This document shows, in pieces, positions 17,123 to 28,000 of a stretch of 64,000 bases of DNA. The position numbers were made by a program, and so were the translations under genes. The notes under the pieces are model-generated. The model was not told where the DNA came from. It saw only the letters and a program-made list of their open reading frames with translations, and ran no database searches. Source of the DNA: Microcoleus sp. FACHB-831 (GTDB taxonomy: Bacteria > Cyanobacteriota > Cyanobacteriia > Cyanobacteriales > FACHB-T130); NCBI RefSeq assembly GCF_014695585.1, contig NZ_JACJON010000083.1, positions 1-64,000 of the forward strand. The letters are read 5' to 3'. Position 1 is the stretch's first letter. The number at the start of each line of letters is the position of its first letter.

Positions 17123-18637
17123 TTAAAAACCCAAATCCACCGCTACTCGATGGGCACAAGCAAAACCCGAAAACGCAACCGCATTTAAACCCTGACCCGG
17201 AAACGTACTATCCCCAACGCAATAAAGTCCCGGAACAGCAGTCCTATTAAACGGCATTCCTAATAACCCTAATAACTTGCGACTAGGTATCGGCCCATAA
17301 GTACCATCCTCACGCCCCAAAAAGCGGCGATGAGTGCGAGGCGTCCCGATTTCTAAATAGTCTAACCCGGCATCTAATCCAGGGAAAACCTTTTCTAATC
17401 TATCCACAATACGCCACGCTGCATCTTCCTTCTTCTGTTCGTATTCCTTTTCAGAAAGCCCCTGCCATGCTTCTACCCAGCTAGGCGTAAAAGCATGAAT
17501 TATGTGATAACCCGCAGGCGCTAAATTCGGATCGAGGAGGGTAGGAATTGACACAAAAATTGTGCCTTCGGGCGCTTCCATTTTCTCCCAATTTTCCAGC
17601 AAGATATGGTGACACTCGGTTCCGGCTGGCAACACATTTGCTTCTACTCCCATGTGCAAACTTAGGAAACTGGGCGACTTTTGATAACGCTGCTGCCATT
17701 TCTTTTCGCTAGCAGGCATTTCCTCTTCTGGGAGTAACTTTTCAAAAGTGTCCCAGCGCGTAGCATTGGAGACGATGCGTTTAGCGCGATAAACTTCACC
17801 TGTGGCTAGCTGGACGCCTACTGCTTTACCGTTTTCTGTGATTATTTGTGTTACTTTGGCTTTGTACTGAATCTTGCCGCCTGCTTTTTCCAGCCCCTCG
17901 ACCAATTTTTGGGCGATTTGACCGACTCCGCCTTTAGGATAGTTGATTCCGCCATAGTGTCGGTCTGAGAATACCATCCCTGCATTAATCATAGGTGTCA
18001 AATCGGCGGGGACAACTGACCAGCAGTAGCACTCCATATCAATAAATTTCAATAGCTGCGGGTCTTTTATGTAGCGCCTTGCGATATCTCCGACATTTTG
18101 CGGCAGGTATTTGACTAAACCCAGACAAGCTAAGGGATGCTGAAAAAATACTCGGGTAAGATAGCGGGGTTCTTCCAGCGAAAGCAAATCCATTACGTTT
18201 AGGCAGTTGAAGACTTTCCAACACTCGTCATAAAACCTACGAATTCCTTGACGTTCGTGAGGAAAATGTGCTGCTAGTTCTTGCAAAAATTTCTCATAAT
18301 CGCGGTGAACTTTCAGGTCTAACCCCTGCGGCAGGTGATAGTCAATTTGTACTGCGTCGGGGATGGTTTCTAGCTTGACATTAACGGCGTCGAGCGCTCT
18401 AGTGAGGAGGTTGGTGGTGCCGCTAGTGCCAAACCCAAAAATCATCGAGGCTCCGACATCAAACCGATACCCGTCGCGATCGAAGTATCCTGCACTGCCG
18501 CCTGGAATGAGGTAGCGTTCCAGCACAAGCACTTTGGCTTTTTTGGCGGCTAGTTGGGTTGCCGTTACCAGTCCCCCAATTCCAGAACCGATAACAATGA
18601 CATCAAAGGCGGGGGATGTTAGGGAAGTAGCAGCCAT
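17123..18637 (-). CDS. crtH: Carotenoid cis-trans isomerase (CrtISO/CrtH)
   Basis: The 504-residue flavoprotein converts poly-cis-lycopene (prolycopene) to all-trans-lycopene in the cyanobacterial and plant carotenoid pathway. The FAD-binding Rossmann motif [18 protein letters not shown] is at about 14-31. [17 protein letters not shown] and the C-terminal FAD motif [22 protein letters not shown] are diagnostic of the CrtISO branch of the phytoene-desaturase family. The length matches cyanobacterial CrtH (about 500). It acts at thylakoid or plasma membranes. It is divergent from upp with a 322-bp spacer. Confidence 0.93.
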   Translation of the reverse strand: MAATSLTSPAFDVIVIGSGIGGLVTATQLAAKKAKVLVLERYLIPGGSAGYFDRDGYRFDVGASMIFGFGTSGTTNLLTRALDAVNVKLETIPDAVQIDYHLPQGLDLKVHRDYEKFLQELAAHFPHERQGIRRFYDECWKVFNCLNVMDLLSLEEPRYLTRVFFQHPLACLGLVKYLPQNVGDIARRYIKDPQLLKFIDMECYCWSVVPADLTPMINAGMVFSDRHYGGINYPKGGVGQIAQKLVEGLEKAGGKIQYKAKVTQIITENGKAVGVQLATGEVYRAKRIVSNATRWDTFEKLLPEEEMPASEKKWQQRYQKSPSFLSLHMGVEANVLPAGTECHHILLENWEKMEAPEGTIFVSIPTLLDPNLAPAGYHIIHAFTPSWVEAWQGLSEKEYEQKKEDAAWRIVDRLEKVFPGLDAGLDYLEIGTPRTHRRFLGREDGTYGPIPSRKLLGLLGMPFNRTAVPGLYCVGDSTFPGQGLNAVAFSGFACAHRVAVDLGF

Positions 18638-18959
18638 GGGGTCAGCAGTTGCAATATATTTTCTGGATGTACAGTGTAGCGCGGGGATTGCCTGTTGCCT
18701 CTCCGCCCGAAAAAAAAACAGGGGACAAGTCTGCTAACCTGCCCCGCCTGCCGATCCTTAATGAGAGGAGAACACTTGAAATAAATATAACCTTATTGAA
18801 AATAAGTGTCAATACTGTTGAAAGTAATTTTCAATAAATAAAAGTGGAGAGGGCTGAAAGGCGATCGCAGTATGCGCGATCGCAGACAAAGATCCGTTCG
18901 ATCATCTGAAGTATGATAATTCAGGTATTTAAGCTGGCATCATTCCTGGTTTCCCAATA
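18638..18959. other. Divergent control region of crtH and upp
   Basis: AT-rich spacer. TTATTGAAAAT (18793-18803) and ATTTTCAATAA (18827-18837) form an 11-bp perfect inverted repeat around 23 nt, which could be an operator or a hairpin. A double HIP1-like site (GCGATCGC, then GCGCGATCGC) follows. No open reading frame is supported. Confidence 0.45.
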
Positions 18960-19610
18960 ATGACTTTGCAACTGCGCGTTTATGTTCCTCCCCATCCGCT
19001 AATTAAACACTGGCTAGCAGTGGCTCGCGATGCCGCAACCCCACCCGCACTGTTCAAGAGCGCGATGACAGAACTGGGAAGATGGCTTACTTATGAAGCG
19101 ATCCGGGACTGGCTGCCCACTGTAGATGCAGTGGTGGAGACGCCGCTGGCTGCCTGTCCTGCCACATTTATAAATCCACAAGTACCCATCGCCGTAGTAC
19201 CAATTCTGCGGGCTGGTTTGGCGCTTTTGGAAGGCGCACAGACTTTACTGCCCTTAGCGTCAACTTATCATCTGGGCTTGGTGCGGAATGAAGAAACGCT
19301 GCAATCTAGCTGCTATCTAAACAAATTGCCAGAACGGTTTGACCCAGAGACGCGGGTTTTAATTCCCGAACCGATGCTGGCAACTGGCGGGACAATTATG
19401 GCGGCTATGGAAGAATTAACCAAGCGGGGAGTCGATCAAGCCCACGTGCGGATTATTTCTGTAGTAGCAGCACCGCCAGCTTTGCAAAAACTGGGTACTG
19501 CTTATACGGCTTTGAATATTTACACAGCAACGATCGATGGGGAGGTAAACGATCGCGGGTATATTGTTCCTGGATTGGGGGATGCAGGCGATCGCGCCTT
19601 TGGCACTTAA
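18960..19610 (+). CDS. upp: Uracil phosphoribosyltransferase
   Basis: The 216-residue enzyme makes UMP from uracil and PRPP in pyrimidine salvage. The family landmarks are VPILRAGLALLEGAQ (about 81-95), the PRPP loop EPMLATGGTIMAAM (about 139-152) and the uracil-binding C-terminus YIVPGLGDAGDRAFGT (about 201-216). The PRPP motif begins EP rather than the usual DP, which is a conservative change. The length (about 210) matches. It is a cytosolic, stand-alone gene. Confidence 0.93.
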   Translation: MTLQLRVYVPPHPLIKHWLAVARDAATPPALFKSAMTELGRWLTYEAIRDWLPTVDAVVETPLAACPATFINPQVPIAVVPILRAGLALLEGAQTLLPLASTYHLGLVRNEETLQSSCYLNKLPERFDPETRVLIPEPMLATGGTIMAAMEELTKRGVDQAHVRIISVVAAPPALQKLGTAYTALNIYTATIDGEVNDRGYIVPGLGDAGDRAFGT

Positions 19611-19711
19611 ATATCTACAACCTTCAAGCGCAGCCTAAAGCGGTATGCACTAAGGTCAGGCAAAAGTTAATCTGAAAACAGTTGCTTTCTTAAACACGGC
19701 GGTAGTTAAAG

Positions 19712-20053
19712 ATGAGTCAGCGCGATGGTTTTACAAGCGGATTCTTAGCTGGCACTATAGTTGGCGGCTTAATCGGTGGAATTGTTGGGGCGATTGTTGC
19801 TTCTGGACGAGCCTCCGAAGGCGACAATTCCGATGCATCTCTGCTAAATTCTAGTTCTTCAGAAGCAAAGGCGGCTAAGGCGAAAAAGCGCCAGTTGAAG
19901 GATTCCGAAAGTATTGAAGTTGCAAGGCGCAGCCTAGAGGATAAAATTGCTCAGTTGAATTCGGCCATTGACGATGTGCGGATGCAGCTAGGAGCGGTAA
20001 ATGGCAATGCAGTGGGGACAGAGAGCGATCGCTCAACTGCCCAAGACAGCTAA
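19712..20053 (+). CDS. Small glycine-zipper membrane protein
   Basis: The 113-residue protein has an N-terminal hydrophobic stretch with regularly spaced glycines (FLAGTIVGGLIGGIVGAIVA, about residues 11-30), typical of a glycine-zipper membrane helix. A charged, Ala/Lys/Ser-rich segment and a coiled-coil-like region (about 68-95) follow. This layout resembles YtxH-like and cyanobacterial gas-vesicle-neighbour small proteins, but no specific function can be assigned. It precedes the YggT gene by 118 bp on the same strand. Confidence 0.6.
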   Translation: MSQRDGFTSGFLAGTIVGGLIGGIVGAIVASGRASEGDNSDASLLNSSSSEAKAAKAKKRQLKDSESIEVARRSLEDKIAQLNSAIDDVRMQLGAVNGNAVGTESDRSTAQDS

Positions 20054-20171
20054 ATCTTGATTATTCAGCAGCCCACCCGCCGACTCGCTAGCTCCGTCTC
20101 GGCTAAAAATCCGTTACACTAACCTCAAACCCTCACATTTGTTATAAGTTACCAAGGAAGATTTACTACCA

Positions 20172-20453
20172 ATGCCTCCCGCCGCATTACTGACACAAAC
20201 TTTAGCCACATTTCTCAACATCTATATCATGCTGCTGGTCGTTCGCTGTCTGTTGACTTGGTTTCGCAACGTCAGCGCTCTAGATCGGCTGGCTTCGTTG
20301 TTGAGTCCAATCACCGACCCTTACCTCGACCTGTTTCGCGGACTTATTCCGCCACTGGGGGGTACGATGGATATCTCTCCAGTTGTAGCGATTTTGGTTT
20401 TGCAACTTGTAGCTGGGCTGTTCACCGGTGTGCAGACTGGCGGTGCATTCTAA
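20172..20453 (+). CDS. YggT/Ycf19 family membrane protein
   Basis: The 93-residue protein has two membrane segments (about 10-28 and 66-88). Between them is the family motif VRCLLTWFRNVSALDRLASL followed by LSPITDPYLDLFRGLIPPLGG. Homologues are encoded in cyanobacteria and in algal plastids (ycf19), and related proteins are implicated in thylakoid or nucleoid distribution and in resistance to osmotic shock. The terminator-like palindrome at 20461-20497 starts 8 nt after its stop. Confidence 0.8.
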   Translation: MPPAALLTQTLATFLNIYIMLLVVRCLLTWFRNVSALDRLASLLSPITDPYLDLFRGLIPPLGGTMDISPVVAILVLQLVAGLFTGVQTGGAF

Positions 20454-20460
20454 AATACAA

Positions 20461-20497
20461 AGATTTTAGATTTTCGATAATCGAAAATCTAAAATCT
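20461..20497. terminator. Bidirectional terminator-like palindrome
   Basis: AGATTTTAGATTTTCGAT (20461-20478) and ATCGAAAATCTAAAATCT (20480-20497) form an 18-bp inverted repeat around one base. It sits between the convergent YggT gene (ends 20453) and the leftward gene ending at 20502. Its AT-rich arms provide T-runs on both strands. Confidence 0.7.
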
Positions 20498-20501
20498 AGC
20501 C

Positions 20502-20957
20502 TTATCGCCGGACTGTGCCGCTAAAGCCAGCAGCCTTAAATTGTTTTAGCTGCAAAGGCTTTGGCTGACTTGCAGGAACAGAAATTCTTAGTTCAAAATT
20601 ACTTTTGCCCACAGGCACTTCCTCAATTGCGCCAAGGCGAGTTCGGTTTTGCATGACTGAATCTCCATTGGCATCGTAGATGCGACCAAAAATGTCAGCG
20701 TTATAAACTGGTTTGTTAGAGGTATTTTCAGCAACGCCAGTGACAATAAAGCAACTAGCTGCACTCGCGCTACCGCTACTGGTAACTGCCCCTTGTGCAA
20801 ACTCAGGCGGGCAGTCATGGTAGGAAATTTCTGATAGTTGAATCTGAGTTAAAGCAAATGCGGAGGGAGCCAATACCCAACTGGCCATCCACAGGCAAAA
20901 GGACACCGCTAAAATTGGTAATTGGCTCCGAAGTCGCATAAACCCACCATTAGTCAA
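20502..20957 (-). CDS. Exported hypothetical protein, FxLYD-like
   Basis: The 151-residue product has a signal peptide. A second in-frame ATG at 20939 (MRLRSQLPILAVSFCLWMASW) may be the true start, with likely cleavage after SAFA. Neither candidate has a strong ribosome-binding site. The mature part has two Cys (CPPEF and SCFIV) and a beta-rich domain. In it, FIVTGVAENTSNKPVYNADIF, VGKSNFELRISVP and a C-terminal FxAxG tract resemble the extracytoplasmic FxLYD fold. Function is unknown. It converges with yggT. Confidence 0.6.
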   Translation of the reverse strand: MTNGGFMRLRSQLPILAVSFCLWMASWVLAPSAFALTQIQLSEISYHDCPPEFAQGAVTSSGSASAASCFIVTGVAENTSNKPVYNADIFGRIYDANGDSVMQNRTRLGAIEEVPVGKSNFELRISVPASQPKPLQLKQFKAAGFSGTVRR

Positions 20958-21248
20958 AGTTTGTTTTTAAGCTCAATCATCAGCTTACCGCGAATTTAAG
21001 AAGTTGTTATTAGGGATGCTAGGCGGAGCCTATGTAAAGTCGTTATATCGATTTTTATTTGTATAGAGTAAAACGAACGAAGAGATATACGAGTTTATCT
21101 TAAATTCCTATAAGGGGTTTGACTTCTTGAGCGGTTTACTAATCGGTATCACGGATTGAAACAACCAGCCTACCTCTTTAGACACAACACGGTTGGAAGC
21201 ACAAGCGCCATAATTTAAATCTAATACTCGCTTAACAATCCAGCAGCT

Positions 21249-21884
21249 ATGACCCAAGCTGAGGTTGAGTCTGCCCTGATTGCTGCATTTGCTCAATGCG
21301 ATGCGGCGTTGTGTTCGCTAACCCAGAAACAGAAGGAAATCCTGCTGCAAGCGATCGCTCTTGCATTCGCTCCCAGTCAGGTGAATAAAAAGTCAATTGA
21401 CGCCGAAGAAGCCGAGAAGCCTAACCCTTTAGACGAACTGACCGCCGACGAACGGCGATCGCTGCTTGAGTTTGTCCAGGTACAGGAAAAAGAAAATCGC
21501 ACCTGGACAATTGAACTGCTCAACGACTGGGTGTTGAATCGAGACTCAGGAACGGTGCAATTTATTCGCGATCGCTATGGATTCGGGTGGCTTTCTCGTA
21601 TCAAACCAATTCACTTGGCTGAATATTACGAAGATGAAAACGATGAAGCATTAAAGATTAAAGTAGGTTCGCGTATTGAAGTTTCCAATAGTTTGTGGGA
21701 GTGGGTGCAAGAAACTGGCCCCTGTACCCGCGAGTGGTTTCCTTGTACGGTTATTGGCATATATGAAGCGGACGAGAATAATGGTTCATATACCAATTGT
21801 CTCATCCGCTTTGATAATGGAACCGAGTACGAAATTCAAGGAATCTATGAATGGAATCTCTATAACTGGCGCTGGAAGAAGTAA
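21249..21884 (+). CDS. Hypothetical protein with acidic N-terminus and SH3-like C-terminus
   Basis: I do not recognise this 211-residue protein as a named family. It has a helical N-terminus (about 1-40) and a charged linker (AEEAEKPNPLDEL). A helical segment (TADERRSLLEFVQVQEKE, then TWTIELLNDWVLNRDSG) follows. From about 138, VGSRIEVSNSLWEW, CTVIGIYEADENNG, CLIRFDNGTEYEIQG and WNLYNWRWKK form a short beta-barrel pattern like Tudor/SH3 domains. That suggests a protein- or nucleic-acid-binding role, as inference. It is a lone gene, convergent with the NRPS about 150 bp away. Confidence 0.55.
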   Translation: MTQAEVESALIAAFAQCDAALCSLTQKQKEILLQAIALAFAPSQVNKKSIDAEEAEKPNPLDELTADERRSLLEFVQVQEKENRTWTIELLNDWVLNRDSGTVQFIRDRYGFGWLSRIKPIHLAEYYEDENDEALKIKVGSRIEVSNSLWEWVQETGPCTREWFPCTVIGIYEADENNGSYTNCLIRFDNGTEYEIQGIYEWNLYNWRWKK

Positions 21885-22034
21885 AGTTAAAGGCTAATAT
21901 TTTGCAGCGCGATCGCGCTGCAAAATGGCGAAAGGCTAGTAATGTTTATACAGCGTTTCTCACGCACATTCATAACATCGTTAGAGGCTCAAAACTTGGT
22001 GCCCATAACGATGTAGTGAGGTGAATCGATAGCG

Positions 22035-25000
22035 CTATAATATTGCCTCCGTCGTAATAGAGGTTTTCAGATGATTGCTTGATTTGGGAGGCTCTAAGAA
22101 ACCGCTACGAATAAAGTATGAGAAATAAGTTTCAATCAATTTATCATCCATCGCGGGACAGGCAATTGAAGTACCTGCGAGGCCATCCAACGTATTCTTA
22201 CAATCATAACCAGGTGTATTTTGATACAACTGGACTATACTAAACGAATCTTGATAGACCCGTTCAGTTATCATGGGCACAAGAGGATAAAGAGCATTTT
22301 CTTGGGAATGTTGCGTTTGCTCAGTTAACTCATCTTTCCATTGAGTATAGGGTAACTTTTTAAGCTGGTATCCATACGAACATATCAACTCAAAAAAATT
22401 CAGTAAATCAATATTTTGGCTGGGTAAAGGCACCAAATGGAAAGCTTTTCCTAGAGATTCTTTCTGGCTGGATAAATGGACAATAGCCTTGGTGACATAA
22501 TCTACAGAAACGAATTCTTGTTTTTGATCTACTATATCTGGGAAACTGCCGAGCTGGATGCAACCCTTGATCATCCTAGACATATAATCCGTCGTATTAG
22601 TGACACCTGTCTTAGTATCTCCCATAACAAATCCCAGCCTGTAGATACTGACTGGCAGTTTTCTGGACTTGGCAATATCTACAAGTTTTTCAGCTACCCA
22701 CTTACTTTGGCTATAGCCGACATCCATAGAGAGATAGTCTTTGGCAATGCCAATGTCTTCATCCTCCTTAATGACTTTTGGCCCCGTAAAGTAGCCGATT
22801 GGTCCATAAATACCGCAGGTTGAAATGTAGTGGACTGGCTTGGTTTTACCCATACAAGCTAGTCTCAGAACTTCCTGAGTGCCACCAACATTAGCAGCCT
22901 TGATAGTAGAGTAGGGTTTAGAAAAATTAACCTGGGCACCATTGTGATAAATGGTATCAACCTGAAGAGCTAATCTTTCAAATTGTTCGGCAGAAAGTCC
23001 TAAAAGAGGTCGATCTAGATATCCCATAATTGGGATGATTCTTGAGCTTTGGCTTGGATTCCAGATCAAATATTTTTCAAGATTTGTTTGCAGGCGTTTT
23101 GCAGCTTCCTGCTCGTTAGCAGAACGGATAAGACAGTAAATTATTGCCTGAGTTTGCTCAAGAAGTTCATGAAGTAAAAAGGCTCCGACAAAACCTGTGG
23201 CTCCCGTGAGGAAAATATGACGCGGTTCGCTAACATCATCAGTAGGCGTGCCTTGGGGAAATATTTCCGGAGCAAGTACAGCCTCCGCATTAAAATCAAT
23301 CGCAGCTGCGATCGCAGAAATTCCCTCTTTATGTATTGTCTGAATTATCTGAGCCAGCCCTTCCACAGTCGGCTTCTCAAATATATATCTCACGGGCAGT
23401 TCTACTCGGAAGGTTTGTCTCACATAAGCAATTAGTTGAGCTGCCAAGAGAGAATTTCCGCCCAGTTCAAAGAAATTATCGTTAATCCCGATATTCTCGA
23501 TGCCGAGAACCTTTGTCCAGAGGCTGACGATTTGTTCCTCTAAGGGAGTCCGAGACGCCACAAAGTCTTCTTCGACTTTTACTCTGGTTTTTTCAGGTGC
23601 TGGAAGCGCACTGCGATCTAGCTTGCCATTAGGGGTAACTGGCAGCGCGTCTAGCAGCACGAACGCAGAAGGTATCATGTAGCCAGGTAGCTTGTCCTGT
23701 AAAAAGCGGCGGATCTGTGGGATGAGATTCTGAGCCAACTTCCCTTGTAGCGGTTTATTGCCATAGCAGTGCCAGGGCTTAACGGGGACGGTATCTTTAA
23801 AAGCAGGTATTAACGTTGCTGCCTTAGTATGATGCTTGAAAACTACGTCGTAGCAGCCATTTGCACCAAATTGCGACCAGGTGATGTCGATCGAGTAAGG
23901 TAAGTCATGGCTCAAGCTCCACAGAATTTCTGGATCTACCCCAGCATCCTGGAATTTTTGTAATTTCTCCGACCGCAATTCGCCTATAGTATCGTGTCCA
24001 TCGGAGCTGGAGAGCCATTCTAGGGTGTGAACTTCTGCTAAGAGGCGAGCATTAGGTACGCCTCGCACGCCGATAATTTCAGGCTGGGTTTGTGCGATCG
24101 CCCTGCGGAGTGCTGGCAATGTAAGATTTTGTTGGTGCCAGTCTAGCCAGGGAATATCCACAGCGGGAGGGACTTCAGTTCCTACATGGAGAACCACATC
24201 ATAGCGGAACCGTGTTAGCTCATTATGATAGCGACCTTGCTTGAGCTGAATTTGTACGTCAGCGATCTTAGGTAAATGTTGTTTGAGAGCAATGAAGAAG
24301 GCTGGATCGATAACCAATTCCTCTTCTTGAGCAATACGCTGTTGTATGCGCCCAAAAAACTGCGATCGCGTCAGCGAGTCGGGTGCCTGATGCAGCTCAA
24401 CCGAAGCGTGGTAGGCTTCGAGTAACGGCAGACTGCGGATATCCCCCAGGAAGATAAAACCTCCACAGCGTACTGCATTTACCGCACTTTTCAGAACCTG
24501 CAACAGGTAGTCGATGTTGGGAAAGTATTGCACAACTGAATTAAGGATGACCGTATCGAAGGTATCCGGCTCAATTCCTTCAAAGTTATCCGCCGTTCTT
24601 TGAAGAAGAGTCACTTGTTCTAACTCTGGCTTATGCCGCTTGAGTTGCTCCAGATACTGAATCGCCTCTTGCGAGAAGTCCATACCCCAATACTGGATGC
24701 AATGAGGTGCAATGCGCGACAGTAGCAGACCCGTTCCGCAACCAATTTCTAGCACGCGGCTGGGTTGCAAGGATAGAATTCGATTAACTGTATAGTCTAC
24801 CCATTCACGCATTTCCGCTTCTGGGATGGGCAAGCCTGTATAGCTACTGTTCCAACCGATAATATTAAACGTCGCATCTTGGTTGGTTGCAGTCTGGCTA
24901 TAAGTTTCTTCGTAGAGCGATCGCCATTGCGAAATATAGTCACTATCTAAGTGTGGCAGTTCGTCCGATACTTTGTCGGATTGTAACTTTTGCACTAAAT

Positions 25001-28000
25001 AGGCGACCAAGCGCTTCTGACCGGGTACGTCTTCTCGGTCTATGACCGCAGCGGTTTGCACGGCGGGGTGTTGGCTCAGAACGGACTGGATCTCGCCCAG
25101 TTCGATCCGGAAACCACGAATCTTCACTTGGTGGTCGATGCGACCTAAAAACTCAATATTCCCATCTGGCAGGTAGCGGGCTAAGTCGCCAGTTTTATAC
25201 AGACGCGCCTCTGGGTCGTTGCTGAACGGGTTGGCAATGAACCGCTCAGCAGTTAGATCGGGTCGGTTGAGATAGCCCCTGGCTAAACTGGCACCACTAA
25301 TATATAGTTCTCCCGGAACCCTGACAGGTACAGGCTGTAAATGTCCATCCAAAATATAAACTTGAGTGTTGGAAATGGGGCGACCTATCGTCGGTGCTAC
25401 ATTAGCTTGATTACTCGCAGGAACTATAGCGGAAGTTGTAACAACTGTATTTTCAGTTGGGCCATAATTATTCACTAGCTGGAAACGATGGGATGCCAAA
25501 GGATACTGATGAAGGCGATCGCCACCAGTTAGTAATATCCGTAAAGCTGCGTTATTCGGCCAATCTAATAACAAAACTGTTTCCGCTAAAGGTGTTGGCA
25601 AAAAACTAATTGTTATCGCTTTTGACACCAACCAGGCTTGCAGTAGCTCAGGTGAAAGCCGAGTTTCATTATTGGGAATGTGGATGCTAGCTCCAGCAGT
25701 AATATAAGGCCAAATTTCCCAGCCACAAGCGTCAAAGGCGACTCCTGCAATCTGTGTCACTCGGTCAAGCGGTGAGACTGCAAATGTTCGTTGATGCCAA
25801 AAAACAAGATTTAACAATCCCCTGTGTTCAATCTGAACCCCTTTAGGAATTCCAGTTGAGCCAGAGGTGTAGATGACATAAGCGAGATTTTTGGAGATAA
25901 CATTGCTGTTAAGATTAGCTTCGCTTTTTTGGGCAATAGTTTCCCAATTTTTGTCGAGACAGATTACCTGAGATTTAGGCGATCGCAAACGCTCTACCCA
26001 TTGCTCCTGAGTCAATAAAACTATGACTTGAGCATCTTCTAACATGAAAGCCAATCGCTCTGGTGGATACGCTGGGTCTAGCGGCACGTAAGCCCCACCA
26101 GCTTTGAGAACCCCCAACATCCCAACGATCATCTCCACAGATCGCTCTATGCAGATACCCACCAACACCCCCGGTTCCACGCCTAGAGTCTTCAGGTGGT
26201 GTGCAAGCTGGTTGGCTCGACAATTGAGTTCTCGATACGTTAGCTGCTCTTGTTCAAAAACTACCGCCACAGCATCAGGAGTTTGCTCCACCTGAGCCTC
26301 AAACAGTTGATGAATACAGGCATCGAGCGGGTAATCTGTCTGAGTATCGTTCCACTGAACTAACAGCTGATGTCGTTCGGCTTCTGTTAGCAATGGTAAG
26401 TCCGAAATGCGTTGCTCTGGATTGGCGACAATTCCCTCAAGTAAAGTTTGAAAATGCTCTGTCATCCGTGAAATAGTGGCAGCATCAAACAAGTCTGCGC
26501 TGTATTCGATCCAGCCTGTCAGACCCTCTGGCGTATCCGTTAGTTGCAAGAACAGATCGAACTTCGCCGTACCGTTGTCGATTTGCACGGAGGTTGTCTC
26601 TAAACCTGGAAGCTTCAAACCTGTAAGGGGAGCGACATTTTGGAAGGCAAACACCACCTGAAATAGTGGTTGGCGGCTCAAATCCCGTTCCGGTTGCAAT
26701 TGTGCCACCAATTTCTCGAAAGGCAGGTCTTGGTAAGCATAGGCAGCTAAAGCCACCTCGCGCACCCGCGCCAACAGCATGAGGAAACTAGGGGAGCCAG
26801 AAAGATCGGTACGCAGAACCACAGTGTTGGCAAAAAACCCAATCAGCTTTTGCACATTCGGCTGATGGCGGTTAGCGATCGCCGATCCTACGGGAATGTC
26901 TTCAGAGTTGGTGTAGCGAAAGAGCAACGTTTGGAACGCTGCCAGCAGCGTCATATACAAGGTGACACCTTCCTGCTGCGAGAGAGCCTTGAGCGCCGCA
27001 GTTAAGGTCTTGGGTAGCACCACAGATTGAAGCGCTCCCCGATACGTTGGCACCGCTAGGCGCGGTCGGTCGGTGGGTAACTGTAGGCTGGGAAGCTCCG
27101 CCAGCTGCTGCTGCCAGTAAGCTAGCTGTTTCGGCTCCACTTCCTCTAGCCATTGCCGTTGCCAGATAGCAAAGTCTGCATACTGAATTCCTAGTTCCCG
27201 AAGCGGTGAAGGCTTGCCACTAGAGAAAGCTTGGTAGAGGAGTGTCAGTTCCTCAAATAACACCCCCAAAGACCAATCATCGCAAAGAATATGGTGGAGA
27301 TTGAGCAGCAGGATGTACTCCTGTTCATCTAATTGCAACAAGGTAAATCGCAGCAGGGGGCCTTTGGTTAAATCGAAGAGCTGCTGAGCTTCCTTGGTAG
27401 CCAACTGTAGGACGCGAGCTTCTCGTTCAGTCTTGGGAACTCCTTGGAGATTCACCACTGACAGCTTGCAATTATAGGAATCTTGAATAACCTGGACTGG
27501 TTGCCCATCTACGGTGGTAAAGATAGTCCGCAGGGTTTCGTGACGCTTGATAATTTCGTTGAGGCTCTGTTCTAAGGCGATCGCGTTGAGCGAACCAGCT
27601 AGCCGAACGGCTTCTATAACGTTGTAAAAGGGATTTTCAGGCATCAATTGGTCAAGAAACCACAACCGCTCTTGGGCAAAAGAGAGAGGCAAGTTGCGTG
27701 AAGAGTAGCTATTCGCGCTAGCGAAATCGCGTCCTACAGGTTGGATAAAGGGAGCTTGTAAGCCTGGGTTTTCCGAACAAATAGTTTCGATGCTTTCGGC
27801 TAAACCAGCTACGGTAGGTCGATCGAACAGCTGGCGCACCGACAGCTCTACTTGATAGATATCTCGCAGGCGCGAGATAATTTGCGTCGCTAGCAGGGAA
27901 TGTCCCCCTAATTCCAAGAAGTTGTCTTGGATACCGACTCGCTCCAACCCCAAAACTTCACTCCAAATTCCTGCCAGCACCTCTTCAATAGGGGTGCGAG

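Noticed and set aside
18793-18837. Possible iron-regulator (Fur) binding site upstream of upp
   Set aside because: The inverted repeat is real but its sequence does not match a Fur box well enough to name a regulator.
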